Positions 8,822 through 16,073 of a stretch of 64,000 bases of DNA are shown piece after piece. Below the pieces are notes generated by a model. It searched no databases and was not told where the DNA came from. It worked only from the letters and a program-made list of their open reading frames with translations. Position 1 is the stretch's first letter. Each line of letters begins with the position of its first letter. Origin of the DNA: Fictibacillus arsenicus (lineage in GTDB: Bacteria > Bacillota > Bacilli > Bacillales > Fictibacillaceae); the NCBI RefSeq assembly GCF_001642935.1, contig NZ_CP016761.1, positions 868,001 through 932,000 on the forward strand, in the 5' to 3' direction. The position numbers and the translations under genes are program-made.

Positions 8822-10024
8822 TTGGAACAATTATTCAACCGGTTGGCAAACTATCAAGATGAAATGGTGGAGATCCGCAGGCATCTTCATCAAAATCCTG
8901 AACTATCATTTGAAGAAGTGGAAACACCAGCTTATATTGCTGCTTATCATGAAAAATTAGGATTAGACGTTCGAACAGGAGTAGGCGGTAGAGGTGTAGT
9001 GGCTACATTAAGAGGCGGAAAGCCTGGCAAAACCGTCGCACTTCGGGCTGATTTTGACGCACTTCCAATTCAGGAAGAAAACGATTCTCCTTATAAATCA
9101 AATGTACCGGGTGTGATGCATGCATGCGGACATGATGGCCATACAGCTACACTTCTTGTATTGGCAAAAGTATTAAATGAAATGAAAGATGAGCTCGAAG
9201 GAAATGTTGTATTTATCCATCAGCATGCAGAAGAATTAGCACCAGGCGGAGCGATTGTCATGATCGAGGACGGCTGCCTGGACGGAGTTGACGTCATTTA
9301 CGGAACTCACCTTTGGGCAACAATGCCAACCGGAACAATCGGGTACAGAACAGGCCCAGTGATGGCAGCTGCCGACTCTTTTACAATAAAAGTTCAGGGG
9401 AAGGGCGGACACGGCGCTCAGCCTCATAAAACGAAAGACAGCATCGTGATCGGAGCACAGCTTGTTTCAAACTTGCAGCAAATTGTGAGCCGCCGAGTGA
9501 ATCCGCTTGACGCAGCAGTAGTATCAGTAGGCGCATTTGAAGCGAAAAATGCGTTTAACGTAATCGCAGACTCAGCTAAACTCACTGGTACAGTCCGAAC
9601 CTTTAAAGAAGATGTACGTGTTGCGATCGAAAACGAGATCGACCGCATTGCAAAAGGGACCTGTCTCGCTTCGGATGCTTCTTATGAATATGTATTTAAA
9701 AGAGGCTATCCTCCGGTTGTAAATCATAAAGACGATACAGAGTTTGTCGTAGACGTTGCGAGAAAAGTGCCAGGAGTTTTAGAGCTGGAAGAGATCGAGC
9801 CTCAAATGGGTGGAGAAGATTTCGCATACTACCTTGAAAAAGTACCAGGGACATTCTTCTTCACAGGCGCAGAAGACACAGCATGGGACGACACTTTTCC
9901 GCATCATCATCCTAAATTTAAGATTAATGAAGACGCATTATTGGTAGCTGCTAATTTATTAGGTGCTGCAACTCTCACTTATTTAAAACAAAATACAGCA
10001 GAAAAATTGGAAGTGACAAAATAA
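8822..10024 (+). CDS. M20-family amidohydrolase (N-acyl-amino acid / aminobenzoyl-glutamate hydrolase type)
   Basis: A 400-residue cytosolic metallopeptidase of the M20D group. The metal site is seen in HACGHDGH near residues 99-106, HAEELAPGG near 140 and the C-terminal MGGEDFAYY. The central dimerisation domain begins near 180 (FTIKVQGKGGHGAQP). The start is TTG, with AAGGAGTGAGCGGA before it. Relatives hydrolyse N-acyl amino acids, hippurate or indole-acetyl conjugates; AbgAB-type subunits cleave p-aminobenzoyl-glutamate. Being translated with the AbgT transporter suggests it cleaves the imported compound. A terminator lies five bases downstream, now disrupted and duplicated by an IS1182-type insertion. 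Confidence 0.9.
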   Translation: MEQLFNRLANYQDEMVEIRRHLHQNPELSFEEVETPAYIAAYHEKLGLDVRTGVGGRGVVATLRGGKPGKTVALRADFDALPIQEENDSPYKSNVPGVMHACGHDGHTATLLVLAKVLNEMKDELEGNVVFIHQHAEELAPGGAIVMIEDGCLDGVDVIYGTHLWATMPTGTIGYRTGPVMAAADSFTIKVQGKGGHGAQPHKTKDSIVIGAQLVSNLQQIVSRRVNPLDAAVVSVGAFEAKNAFNVIADSAKLTGTVRTFKEDVRVAIENEIDRIAKGTCLASDASYEYVFKRGYPPVVNHKDDTEFVVDVARKVPGVLELEEIEPQMGGEDFAYYLEKVPGTFFFTGAEDTAWDDTFPHHHPKFKINEDALLVAANLLGAATLTYLKQNTAEKLEVTK

Positions 10025-10029
10025 ATGTA

Positions 10030-10053
10030 AAAAGCCCCTGAAAAGGGGCTTTT
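10030..10053. terminator. Terminator, left copy of IS1182-type target duplication
   Basis: An AAAAGCCCC/GGGGCTTTT hairpin ending the amidohydrolase transcript. The same 24 bases occur at 11568-11591 on the other side of the insertion sequence, so this is the left half of the target-site duplication. Confidence 0.85.
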
Positions 10054-11567
10054 CAGACCGTAGACAAACCCCTTTTCACTATAAATTGAAAAGGGGTTTG
10101 TCCTGTTTTTAGCTTTTTTTAGTTAAGATATCAAGCTGGGCATGGCTCTCGCCATGTCCAGTTTGCCAGTTTTTTAAGGTTCATGGCAGCGAAAGTAAGC
10201 ATCGCCTGCATGGACACTTTTTTAAGCCCTCTGAGCTTCGTCCATCGCATACCATGCTTTTCTTTTGCATCCGCAAAAACACGTTCAATCGTTTCTTTTC
10301 GCTTTGCATACATTTCTTTATTCTCTTCAGTATGTCGGAGGTGATTGGCTTCTTCGAGATAATCCTCCCAGATGTGCCTGTGAATCATCTTTATGTGCTG
10401 TTGGCTCTGTGTACATTGAGAGAGTACTGGACAGTTTTGGCACTTCAAAGGATTGGAAGCGTATTGACGATAGCCCTCACGGGTCGTCGTTCTATACGAT
10501 AAAATCTCACCTTGTGGGCATATGTATTGATCATAGTATTCATCGTAGACGTACTCGTATTTCTTAAAGAAACCATCTTTTGTTTTGGGTCTGGTATATG
10601 GCATCACGGGACGGATTTCCTGATCTATTAAATACTTAGCGATAGCTGGCGTTTTATATCCTGCATCAACGGCAAGGGCAGTTGGTGTTCCTACATTTTC
10701 GATCAACTGATTCATCAATGGCTCGAGCATTCGACTGTCATGAACATTGGCTCCTGTGACTAAACTTCCTAATATAAATCCTCTCGAGTCGCTGGCTGTA
10801 TGAAAGGAATAGGCAAACAATTTCTCTCGTTCATCCTTCACATAGTAGCCACTCTCAGGATCAGTCGTACTTATTTTCACTTCTTTAGTTTCAATCTTCG
10901 TTTGAGGGGGTAATGGCTTTTTTCCGTGTTCCTCACGGTCAACATTAATTTCTTCTTCTAATAAGTTCTGATAGCTACGCGTTTCAACACGAACTGTTTT
11001 CTTATCGAACTTCTTTTTATTGGCGTTTGCTTTCACATGTGTGGAATCAATAAACGCAACAGTTGGATCAACCAATCCATGATTCATCGCTTCACGAAGA
11101 ATACGGTAGAAGATTTGTTCAAAGAGATCACTATCGTGAAAACGGCGTGCGTAGTTCTTACCGAAGGTTGAAAAATGAGGTATCTTCTCACTAAAGTCAT
11201 AGCCTAAAAACCATCGATAAGCGACGTTTGTTTCAATCTCTTTAATCGTTTGACGCATGGAGCGAATACCAAACAGGTACTGGATTAAGACCATTTTGAT
11301 AAGAACAACTGGATCTACACTCGGTCTGCCATTATCTAGTGAATATGTATGTTTTACTGCATCATAAATAAAATCAAAGTCCATAACTTGATCAATTTTA
11401 CGTACTAAATGATCCTGAGGTACAAGCTCGTCGAGAGCTGCTAAAGTTACTTGATGACGTCCTTCAGTAGAATGCTTAGATAACATGTTAATTTCTCCCC
11501 TCAAACATTATCTAGTTTAATTCTACAATAAAAAAAGCTTGTAGACATATACTTTGTCTACAAGCTG
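10054..11567 (-). mobile_element. Complete IS1182-family insertion sequence (1514 bp)
   Basis: The ends are CAGACCGTAGACAAA (10054) and, inverted, CAGCTTGTAGACAAA (ending 11567), matching at 12 of 15 positions. It is flanked by a 24-bp direct repeat consisting of a whole terminator hairpin. One intact transposase gene fills the element. A 16-bp perfect hairpin (10063-10078 with 10087-10102) built on the inverted repeat lies just inside the left end. The intact ends, reading frame and duplication point to a recent insertion. Confidence 0.92.
10131..11486 (-). CDS. IS1182-family transposase
   Basis: A 451-residue DDE transposase. The N-terminal DUF772-type region carries GRPSVDPVVLIKMVLIQYL, followed by the IS4/IS5-like catalytic core: Asp in AFIDSTHV, Asp in LAVDAGYKT and Glu in TIERVFADAKEKHGMRW, the usual DDE triad with the ERxFxxxK signature. 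A four-cysteine patch (CPQG...CQNCPVLSQC) in the C-terminal third is typical for this family. The start ATG at 11486 follows AGGGGAGAA. There is no frameshift or stop, so the element is predicted active. Confidence 0.93.
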   Translation of the reverse strand: MLSKHSTEGRHQVTLAALDELVPQDHLVRKIDQVMDFDFIYDAVKHTYSLDNGRPSVDPVVLIKMVLIQYLFGIRSMRQTIKEIETNVAYRWFLGYDFSEKIPHFSTFGKNYARRFHDSDLFEQIFYRILREAMNHGLVDPTVAFIDSTHVKANANKKKFDKKTVRVETRSYQNLLEEEINVDREEHGKKPLPPQTKIETKEVKISTTDPESGYYVKDEREKLFAYSFHTASDSRGFILGSLVTGANVHDSRMLEPLMNQLIENVGTPTALAVDAGYKTPAIAKYLIDQEIRPVMPYTRPKTKDGFFKKYEYVYDEYYDQYICPQGEILSYRTTTREGYRQYASNPLKCQNCPVLSQCTQSQQHIKMIHRHIWEDYLEEANHLRHTEENKEMYAKRKETIERVFADAKEKHGMRWTKLRGLKKVSMQAMLTFAAMNLKKLANWTWREPCPA

Positions 11568-11592
11568 AAAAGCCCCTGAAAAGGGGCTTTTT
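11568..11592. terminator. Terminator, right copy of target duplication
   Basis: Same hairpin as at 10030-10053. On the reverse strand it ends the transcript of the small peptide gene at 11642. Before insertion, one bidirectional terminator probably served both converging genes. Confidence 0.8.
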
Positions 11593-11641
11593 GCTTTAGA
11601 AGAAAAGAATTACTCACAACAGCTAATAGATTTTATCTGAA

Positions 11642-11812
11642 TTAGTTTTTAGAGTTCTTTTTATATGATTCTAAAACATTTTTAATAGCTTCAACTAGGT
11701 CTGTCTCAGAAGAAATACCTTCAGCAGGAACAGTGCTGTTACTGCTAGCTTCGATTGTAATCTTTAATTTACTTTCAGCTGAACTTTGATTTTCTTGGTT
11801 TTTAGCCAACAT
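11642..11812 (-). CDS. Small peptide 1, CWE-peptide paralogue, C-terminus frameshifted
   Basis: A 56-residue open frame of unknown family. The start ATG at 11812 is preceded by GGAGGTGATT. Its first 45 residues closely match peptide 2 (MLAK-x-QENQ, LKITIEA, DLVEA...VL). After KNS the two diverge: here a five-A run leads to an early stop, but adding one A restores a frame running to ISCCE and a stop at the place where peptide 2 reads ISDSCWE. So this copy has either lost one base and its tail, or uses slippage. Acidic/polar N-terminal part, no signal peptide or transmembrane segment. Function unknown. Confidence 0.55.
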   Translation of the reverse strand: MLAKNQENQSSAESKLKITIEASSNSTVPAEGISSETDLVEAIKNVLESYKKNSKN

Positions 11813-11827
11813 AATCACCTCCACTAA

Positions 11828-11876
11828 TACTATATGAAGTGGCAGAATGAGTGCTTGTACGTATCACCATTTTTTA
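11828..11876 (-). promoter_or_regulatory. Conserved upstream block of peptide 1 with CATATAGTA -10-like element
   Basis: On the reverse strand, CATATAGTA at 11828-11836 fits the CATANNNTA -10 pattern of the mother-cell factors SigE/SigK, and the segment 11851-11876 (GTACAAGCAC with flanks) is conserved before all three small genes. The -35 match to either factor is poor. The spacing leaves only about six bases before the ribosome site. Confidence 0.4.
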
Positions 11877-11958
11877 AAAATTTTAGTGATTATGCAGGAA
11901 TGATTGCAGCGGTTTATTTTAAAGGCTGTTTTCGTTTACTCTGTTGCTCTTGTAAGTG

Positions 11959-12085
11959 GTTGATTCCAGTTCCAGGATGCTCGCTTTCCGCGGGGCGTCC
12001 GGTGAGCCCCTGGCACGTTGCGCCTTAGGGGTCTCACCTGTCCCGCTCGTCCCGCATGATTCTCGCACCTTGCACTCCAATCAAC
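11959..12085 (-). repeat. Dispersed palindromic element, copy B (short form)
   Basis: A 127-bp copy in reverse orientation with clean GTTGATT and AATCAAC ends and the CTTTCCGCGGGGCG core. It sits between small peptides 1 and 2. The sequence from 11921 (GGCTGTTTTCG) to the left end also matches the flank of copy C and, inverted, copy F, so the conserved unit may be somewhat longer. Confidence 0.85.
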
Positions 12086-12128
12086 TAGCCAAGAAGCGAA
12101 TTTAAGAGAAAAGAGCGATTTTGAATGA

Positions 12129-12160
12129 TAAAAAGCCCCTTAACTGGGGGCTTTTTACTT
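12129..12160. terminator. Terminator of small peptide 2
   Basis: An AAAAAGCCCC/GGGGGCTTTTT stem immediately behind the reverse-strand stop of the gene at 12174. It resembles the IS1182 target hairpin at the same place behind peptide 1, consistent with tandem duplication of the whole unit. Confidence 0.75.
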
Positions 12161-12173
12161 TAGAAGAAAAGAA

Positions 12174-12389
12174 TTACTCCCAACAGCTGTCACTAATATT
12201 TTTGCTCTTGTTAGTGGCAGGGGTCTTCTGTTTTAGATATTTGTCTAAAACAGCTCTAAGTGCTTCAACAAGATCGTTGTTATTAGCAATACCTTCAATA
12301 AGAGAACCGGTATTGCTGCTGTCAGCTTCGATTGTAATCTTTAAATTACTTTCAGCTGTATTTTGATTTTCTTGGTCTTTAGCCAACAT
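12174..12389 (-). CDS. Small peptide 2 (71 aa) with C-terminal Ser-Cys-Trp-Glu
   Basis: A 71-residue peptide of unknown family, intact paralogue of peptide 1. The start ATG at 12389 has GGAGGTGATT directly upstream; an in-frame GTG four codons earlier is part of the ribosome site. The N-terminal half (QENQNTAESNLKITIEADSS) and central helix (DLVEALRAVLDKYLKQ) are polar. The C-terminus KNISDSCWE carries the only Cys and Trp. No signal peptide, membrane segment or known domain. The promoter block is nearly identical to that of peptide 1. Function unknown; a spore-associated small protein or precursor peptide are possibilities. Confidence 0.6.
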   Translation of the reverse strand: MLAKDQENQNTAESNLKITIEADSSNTGSLIEGIANNNDLVEALRAVLDKYLKQKTPATNKSKNISDSCWE

Positions 12390-12404
12390 AATCACCTCCA
12401 CTAA

Positions 12405-12452
12405 TACTATATGAAGTGGGAGAAGCTGTGCTTGTACGTATCACCATTTTTT
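12405..12452 (-). promoter_or_regulatory. Conserved upstream block of peptide 2 with CATATAGTA element
   Basis: CATATAGTA at 12405-12413 (reverse strand) and the conserved GTACAAGCAC block at 12428-12452, both in the same spacing as before peptide 1. Confidence 0.4.
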
Positions 12453-12534
12453 TAGTGTTTAACCAGATAAATTTTGTTTTATAGTTTTCCAGTTGTTTTT
12501 GAAAATCAGCCGTCGTTTTTTTATCTGAAAGGCA

Positions 12535-12714
12535 TTACTCCCAACAATTTTCATTAGAAGCTGAAAGCCCTATTCCTCCAGGGCCATTCTTTTTGCCTTT
12601 TTCAGCAGAAGCTTTTTTATCAGTCTGTTCAACTTGTTCAGCAGAAGCGTTTGTATCAGTCTGTTCAACTTGTTCAGCAGACTTTTTTGCTTTTTCGTTT
12701 TTTTTCTTGCCCAA
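12535..12714 (-). CDS. Small peptide 3 (59 aa) with C-terminal Asn-Cys-Trp-Glu
   Basis: A 59-residue, very lysine/glutamate-rich peptide. A TTG at 12714 is chosen as start because GGGGGTGATC lies before it, the counterpart of the ribosome site of peptides 1 and 2; a longer ATG frame would run through the conserved promoter block. It contains two copies of SAEQVEQTD and a third partial one, then a glycine-rich GPGGIG segment and the tail SNENCWE. Only the last three residues are shared with peptide 2, so the CWE tail and the promoter are conserved while the body is not. Function unknown. Confidence 0.5.
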   Translation of the reverse strand: MGKKKNEKAKKSAEQVEQTDTNASAEQVEQTDKKASAEKGKKNGPGGIGLSASNENCWE

Positions 12715-12731
12715 AAGATCACCCCCACTAT

Positions 12732-12782
12732 CACTATATGTATCTGGAGAGGGAGTGCTTGTACAAATCACTATTTTCTTTT
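12732..12782 (-). promoter_or_regulatory. Conserved upstream block of peptide 3
   Basis: CATATAGTG at 12732-12740 on the reverse strand (one base off CATANNNTA) with the same GTACAAGCAC block at 12755-12782. Confidence 0.35.
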
Positions 12783-12812
12783 TAAGTTCCGTAAAGTTCT
12801 GTAAAAAATTTC

Positions 12813-12841
12813 TTGTATAATAAATGGATTCCTTTTATAAT
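12813..12841 (+). promoter_or_regulatory. SigA-type promoter of the FAD-oxidase operon
   Basis: TTGTAT at 12813-12818 and TATAAT at 12836-12841, spacer 17 bp, about 45 bp before the TTG start. Confidence 0.6.
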
Positions 12842-12885
12842 AGTGTAAAATTACACTTTTTTATTTTGGAGGCGGTGTCGGTGAA

Positions 12886-14319
12886 TTGAAGAGGAAATGG
12901 ATATTATTATGCATACTAATCTACAGTTCTGCCATTTATTTAAGCTTGCGTGTTTATTCCGATCAAAACGAAACACATATGGTAACAGATGCAGGAAAAC
13001 TTTTACCGACAAAAATGAAATTTGTTCAAAATGTCCAATCCACACGTGAATTACAGCAGTGGATAAAAGAAACCAAAAAAACTGGAGAAACGATCGCCAT
13101 TGCAGGCATGCAGCACAGTCAAGGAGGTCATACACTCTATCCAGACGGTACACTTTTGGATATGAAGGGGTACAATAAGATTCTTGCATTTCATCCAGAG
13201 GCAAAAACAATTACCGTGCAATCGGGTGTGACATGGGCTGACATTCAGCAAAAGATTAACTCGTATGGTCTCTCAATAAAAGTGATGCAATCACAAAATA
13301 TTTTTACCGTTGGCGGTTCATTAAGTGTGAATGTTCACGGACGTGACATTCGATATGGTTCATTAATTGATTCAGTAGACTCGTTTCGGTTGTTAAAGCC
13401 TGACGGAGAAATAATTAATGTCAGCCGGACTGAGAATAGTAAATTGTTTCCTTACGTAATAGGAGGATACGGTTTATTCGGTGTCATACTTGATGTGACC
13501 TTTGAACTTGCAGATGATGAACTGTATCAGCATCGATCAGAAGCTATGAATTATGAAGCGTATGAAACTTATTTTAATGAAAAAGTGAAACAAGATGATT
13601 CAGTCAAGATGCACCTTGCCCGAATATCAGTCGCACCTGAATCTTTTTTAACAGAGATGTATGTAACTGACTATATGCTTGCTGCCGATCAACATGAACG
13701 AGAAAAATACATGGAATTAAAAGAAGAAATTGTCGCTCTGCCAAAGTTTATGCTGGGTTTATCCAGATACAGTGATTGGGGCAAAGATCTTCTCTGGGAA
13801 ACTCAAAAAGAATATTTTATGAATAATGATGGGAAGTATGAGACGCGGAATAATGTGATGAGGTCAGACAGTGAATTTATGGAATACGAGAATCCAAACA
13901 AGACAGAAGTTCTTCAAGAATACTTTGTCCCTATAGATCAGTTTGCTGAGTATATTGATGACTTAAGACCAGTTTTAGAAAAGGAAGAACTAAATTTATT
14001 AAACATAACAATAAGATATGTAGACCATGACGAGGATGCGGTTCTCTCTTATGCGAAGGACGATATGTTTGCTCTCGTCATGCTGATCAATCAAGGCCGT
14101 TCAAAACAAGATATCCAGAAAACAGAAAAAATTATACAAAAGCTGATAGATATAACTTTACAGCATGATGGAAGTTATTATCTGCCGTACTACTCCTATC
14201 CAACAAGAGCACAGTTAGAAAAGGCATATCCCCGAATTGATGAATTCTTAAAAAAGAAAAGAGAGTTTGATCCCGAAGAACGCTTTAAAAATCTGTTCTA
14301 TGAGAGGTATGGACAATGA
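12886..14319 (+). CDS. Membrane-anchored FAD-binding oxidoreductase (PCMH/FAD_binding_4)
   Basis: A 477-residue flavoprotein. Residues 4-24 form one hydrophobic segment, a signal anchor, so the enzyme may face outward. The FAD domain shows GMQHSQGGHT near 75, IRYGSL and the GGSLSVNVHGRDIRYG loop near 145-160, then GGYGLFGVILDV. The C-terminal cap has no feature I can tie to a substrate. Bacilli carry relatives annotated only as FAD-binding oxidoreductases, similar in layout to sugar-lactone or alditol oxidases. The start is TTG with GGAGG 14 bases upstream. The stop overlaps the next start (ATGA), so it is co-translated with a half-size MFS protein. Confidence 0.85.
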   Translation: MKRKWILLCILIYSSAIYLSLRVYSDQNETHMVTDAGKLLPTKMKFVQNVQSTRELQQWIKETKKTGETIAIAGMQHSQGGHTLYPDGTLLDMKGYNKILAFHPEAKTITVQSGVTWADIQQKINSYGLSIKVMQSQNIFTVGGSLSVNVHGRDIRYGSLIDSVDSFRLLKPDGEIINVSRTENSKLFPYVIGGYGLFGVILDVTFELADDELYQHRSEAMNYEAYETYFNEKVKQDDSVKMHLARISVAPESFLTEMYVTDYMLAADQHEREKYMELKEEIVALPKFMLGLSRYSDWGKDLLWETQKEYFMNNDGKYETRNNVMRSDSEFMEYENPNKTEVLQEYFVPIDQFAEYIDDLRPVLEKEELNLLNITIRYVDHDEDAVLSYAKDDMFALVMLINQGRSKQDIQKTEKIIQKLIDITLQHDGSYYLPYYSYPTRAQLEKAYPRIDEFLKKKREFDPEERFKNLFYERYGQ

Positions 14320-14888
14320 ACTATCGAACATTCGTAGCATCGCAGAGTATTTTAATGACGGCTAGCTCTATGGTGTTTCCTTTTTATTTGCTTCTTATAA
14401 GGAATATTGGTGACAGCTACTCGCAATTTGGATTGGCTTATGGACTCTTTGCACTTACAGCAGCACTGATTCATCCTATAATCGGAAGACTATCAGATAG
14501 AATAGGAGACCGTTCATTATTGCTGTTATATACGTGGGGGATGGCTGGAGTAATGATTATTGTTCCGCTTATTGAAACCATCTCAGCGCTTTATATTTTA
14601 CAAATCATAATGGGTATTTTAGGAGCGGTACAGAAAACCACTGAAAAGACAGCTCTTGCAAGGCAAACAGCTGGAAAACATACTGGACAGAAAATAGGAA
14701 ACTACCATTTATGGACGAGTGTATGGGGAGCTGCTGCGGTAATGGCAACTGGATATTTAATAGATTTCCTGACGATTGGAAGCCTTTTTTATATCGCTTC
14801 ATTCTTATATATGATATCTGCTGTGATCTTAATGAGATCTGATTACATTTTGACGGACCAAATGAAAGAAAAGCCCGTGCAGCCATAA
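14316..14888 (+). CDS. Half-size major facilitator (MFS) membrane protein
   Basis: A 190-residue integral membrane protein with about six hydrophobic segments, half the normal 400 residues. The MFS motif A is present as GRLSDRIGDRSLL near residues 57-69 between helices 2 and 3. It ends naturally: its stop codon lies inside a terminator hairpin, so there is no sign of a lost second half. It could work as a dimer or be a degenerate permease. Overlap with the FAD oxidase by four bases suggests a shared function such as moving the enzyme's substrate or product. Six-helix MFS-like proteins are known but little studied. Confidence 0.75.
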   Translation: MNYRTFVASQSILMTASSMVFPFYLLLIRNIGDSYSQFGLAYGLFALTAALIHPIIGRLSDRIGDRSLLLLYTWGMAGVMIIVPLIETISALYILQIIMGILGAVQKTTEKTALARQTAGKHTGQKIGNYHLWTSVWGAAAVMATGYLIDFLTIGSLFYIASFLYMISAVILMRSDYILTDQMKEKPVQP

Positions 14889-14903
14889 GCTGACGGGCTT
14901 TAG
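14871..14903 (+). terminator. Terminator overlapping the half-MFS stop codon
   Basis: GCCCGTGCAGC pairs with GCTGACGGGC around a short loop containing the stop codon, followed by TTTAGT. Confidence 0.7.
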
Positions 14904-14948
14904 TATAAAAGGAGGCTGTTTTCGCAAAAATTGTTGCTCTTGGAAGTA

Positions 14949-15139
14949 GTTGATTTCCACTCCAGGCTGCTCGCTTTCAACGGGGCGTACGGTGAGCCTC
15001 CTGCCGCTTTGCGCCATTAGGAGTCTCCACCTGACCGCTCGTCCCGTAGGACAAGGAAGGCTTCGACAGTGTTACATCGCACGAAGAAAATGTGATTTTT
15101 TCATTTTCGAGGAGTCTCGCATCTTGCGCTCCAATCAAC
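14949..15139 (-). repeat. Dispersed palindromic element, copy C (long form)
   Basis: A 191-bp reverse-oriented copy with GTTGATT and AATCAAC ends. It carries the same extra segment as copy A (GGACAAGGAAGGCTTCGACA on the plus strand). It fills most of the 326-bp gap between converging genes; no gene is supported inside it. Confidence 0.85.
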
Positions 15140-15214
15140 TATTCAACGTTGCCCATTTAATAAACATCCAAAAGCAAATCTATCAGAAAGCAGTCAAGAA
15201 AAGCAAGCTGATGA

Positions 15215-15304
15215 CTAAGCATTATTGAGTATTTTGCTAAAAATGGTTTCAAAAGAGATGACAATCAAAAAAGTATAAATAAAACCTAGAAGGATTTCTT
15301 CCAT
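15215..15304 (-). CDS. Possible 29-residue membrane peptide
   Basis: An ATG at 15304 with AAGGAG directly upstream (overlapping the stop of the lipoprotein gene) opens a 29-codon frame whose product is almost entirely hydrophobic (LLGFIYTFLIVISFETIFS). It would be a single-pass membrane peptide translated behind the lipoprotein. No known family is recognised. Short length means it could be chance, but the ribosome site and hydrophobicity argue for a real gene. Confidence 0.4.
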   Translation of the reverse strand: MEEILLGFIYTFLIVISFETIFSKILNNA

Positions 15305-15314
15305 ATTTAGCTCC

Positions 15315-15815
15315 TTATTTCATGGATTCTGCAATGTTTATCATATCTTCTGTTGTCCATGGATTGTTCGTTTGCGGAACAACATTCAATGTAATCTTGT
15401 AAGTCAGCTTCTGATTCTTTTCCGACCAGACTAATTCCCGCGTATCCACATGATTCATTCTCATATCTGCAATCGAACCATCTTTTAGTTTGAATGACAA
15501 GGGTAAGTCAGGATCAATATTTTCAACTCTATTAAAATAGGTAGTAGCAGTTAAACTGGCATTGTTGTCTTTATGGAATACGATTTCTGCAAACCTTGGC
15601 TGAAATCCGGCATTCTTTTCAACTGTTGAGGAGATTGAATCAGGTATGAAGGGCAAATGGCTGGGAATTTTCACTTGTGATAATTCTTCGTCTGGAAGAG
15701 TGTGCAATTCTTTTTGTATGTCAGGGTATTCCTTCATTAAACTTTCAAGCTCTGGTGAAGGAGATGAACAACCGAACAAAAACAGCAAAGTAACGATTCC
15801 AGCCAACCTTTTCAT
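15315..15815 (-). CDS. Hypothetical lipoprotein
   Basis: A 166-residue protein with a lipoprotein signal: a short basic start, hydrophobic stretch and lipobox LFGCSS, so Cys16 should be lipidated and the protein held on the outer face of the membrane. The mature part is mixed alpha/beta with no motif I recognise; the DLPLSFKLKDGSIADM segment looks like a beta-rich DUF4367-type fold, but this is uncertain. It is transcribed after the small membrane protein at 15837 with a 21-base gap, and a possible 29-residue membrane peptide follows. Confidence 0.75.
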   Translation of the reverse strand: MKRLAGIVTLLFLFGCSSPSPELESLMKEYPDIQKELHTLPDEELSQVKIPSHLPFIPDSISSTVEKNAGFQPRFAEIVFHKDNNASLTATTYFNRVENIDPDLPLSFKLKDGSIADMRMNHVDTRELVWSEKNQKLTYKITLNVVPQTNNPWTTEDMINIAESMK

Positions 15816-15836
15816 ATAAAAGCCTCCTAAATGGCA

Positions 15837-16073
15837 TTAAGAGAGATCATCCTCTCTTTCTTTCTTACGCCAATATTTTTGGATAAACTTTTTCACAATG
15901 TCTTTCCCGGCTAAAAGCGCACCTAGCCAGAAGAAGACTTCTCCTCCAATAAATAATCCACTCACGATGCCTGTCTTGGCAGCAGCACTAAATGATAAAA
16001 AGGGAATAATGGGAATAAAAATCCATAGGACAAATGAGAGTATGATAAATATAATTCCAGTTTTCTTTTTCAT
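15837..16073 (-). CDS. Small two-helix membrane protein (transporter suffix domain-like)
   Basis: A 78-residue protein with two hydrophobic segments (about residues 5-23 and 35-55) and a basic C-terminal tail. The pattern, with a conserved GLFIGGEVFFWLGALLAGKDIV segment in the second helix, resembles the short 'transporter suffix domain' proteins common in Bacillaceae. Its function is not known. It starts the reverse-strand group that includes the lipoprotein. The ribosome site AAAGGAGTT lies before the ATG. Confidence 0.7.
   Translation of the reverse strand: MKKKTGIIFIILSFVLWIFIPIIPFLSFSAAAKTGIVSGLFIGGEVFFWLGALLAGKDIVKKFIQKYWRKKEREDDLS

Noticed and set aside
11642-12714. ComX-like pheromone, lantibiotic or PEARL-type precursor peptides
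   Set aside because: No prenyltransferase, lanthionine synthetase, PEARL ligase, protease or dedicated exporter gene adjoins them; kept only as unknown peptides.
14316-14888. Half MFS gene as a frameshifted pseudogene
   Set aside because: No continuing MFS frame is found downstream, and the stop lies inside a good terminator.
14950-15228. 92-codon frame across repeat copy C
   Set aside because: It is a translation of the palindromic element; similar frames at 11834, 44388 and 63499 also arise from element copies and have no ribosome site or protein-like composition.
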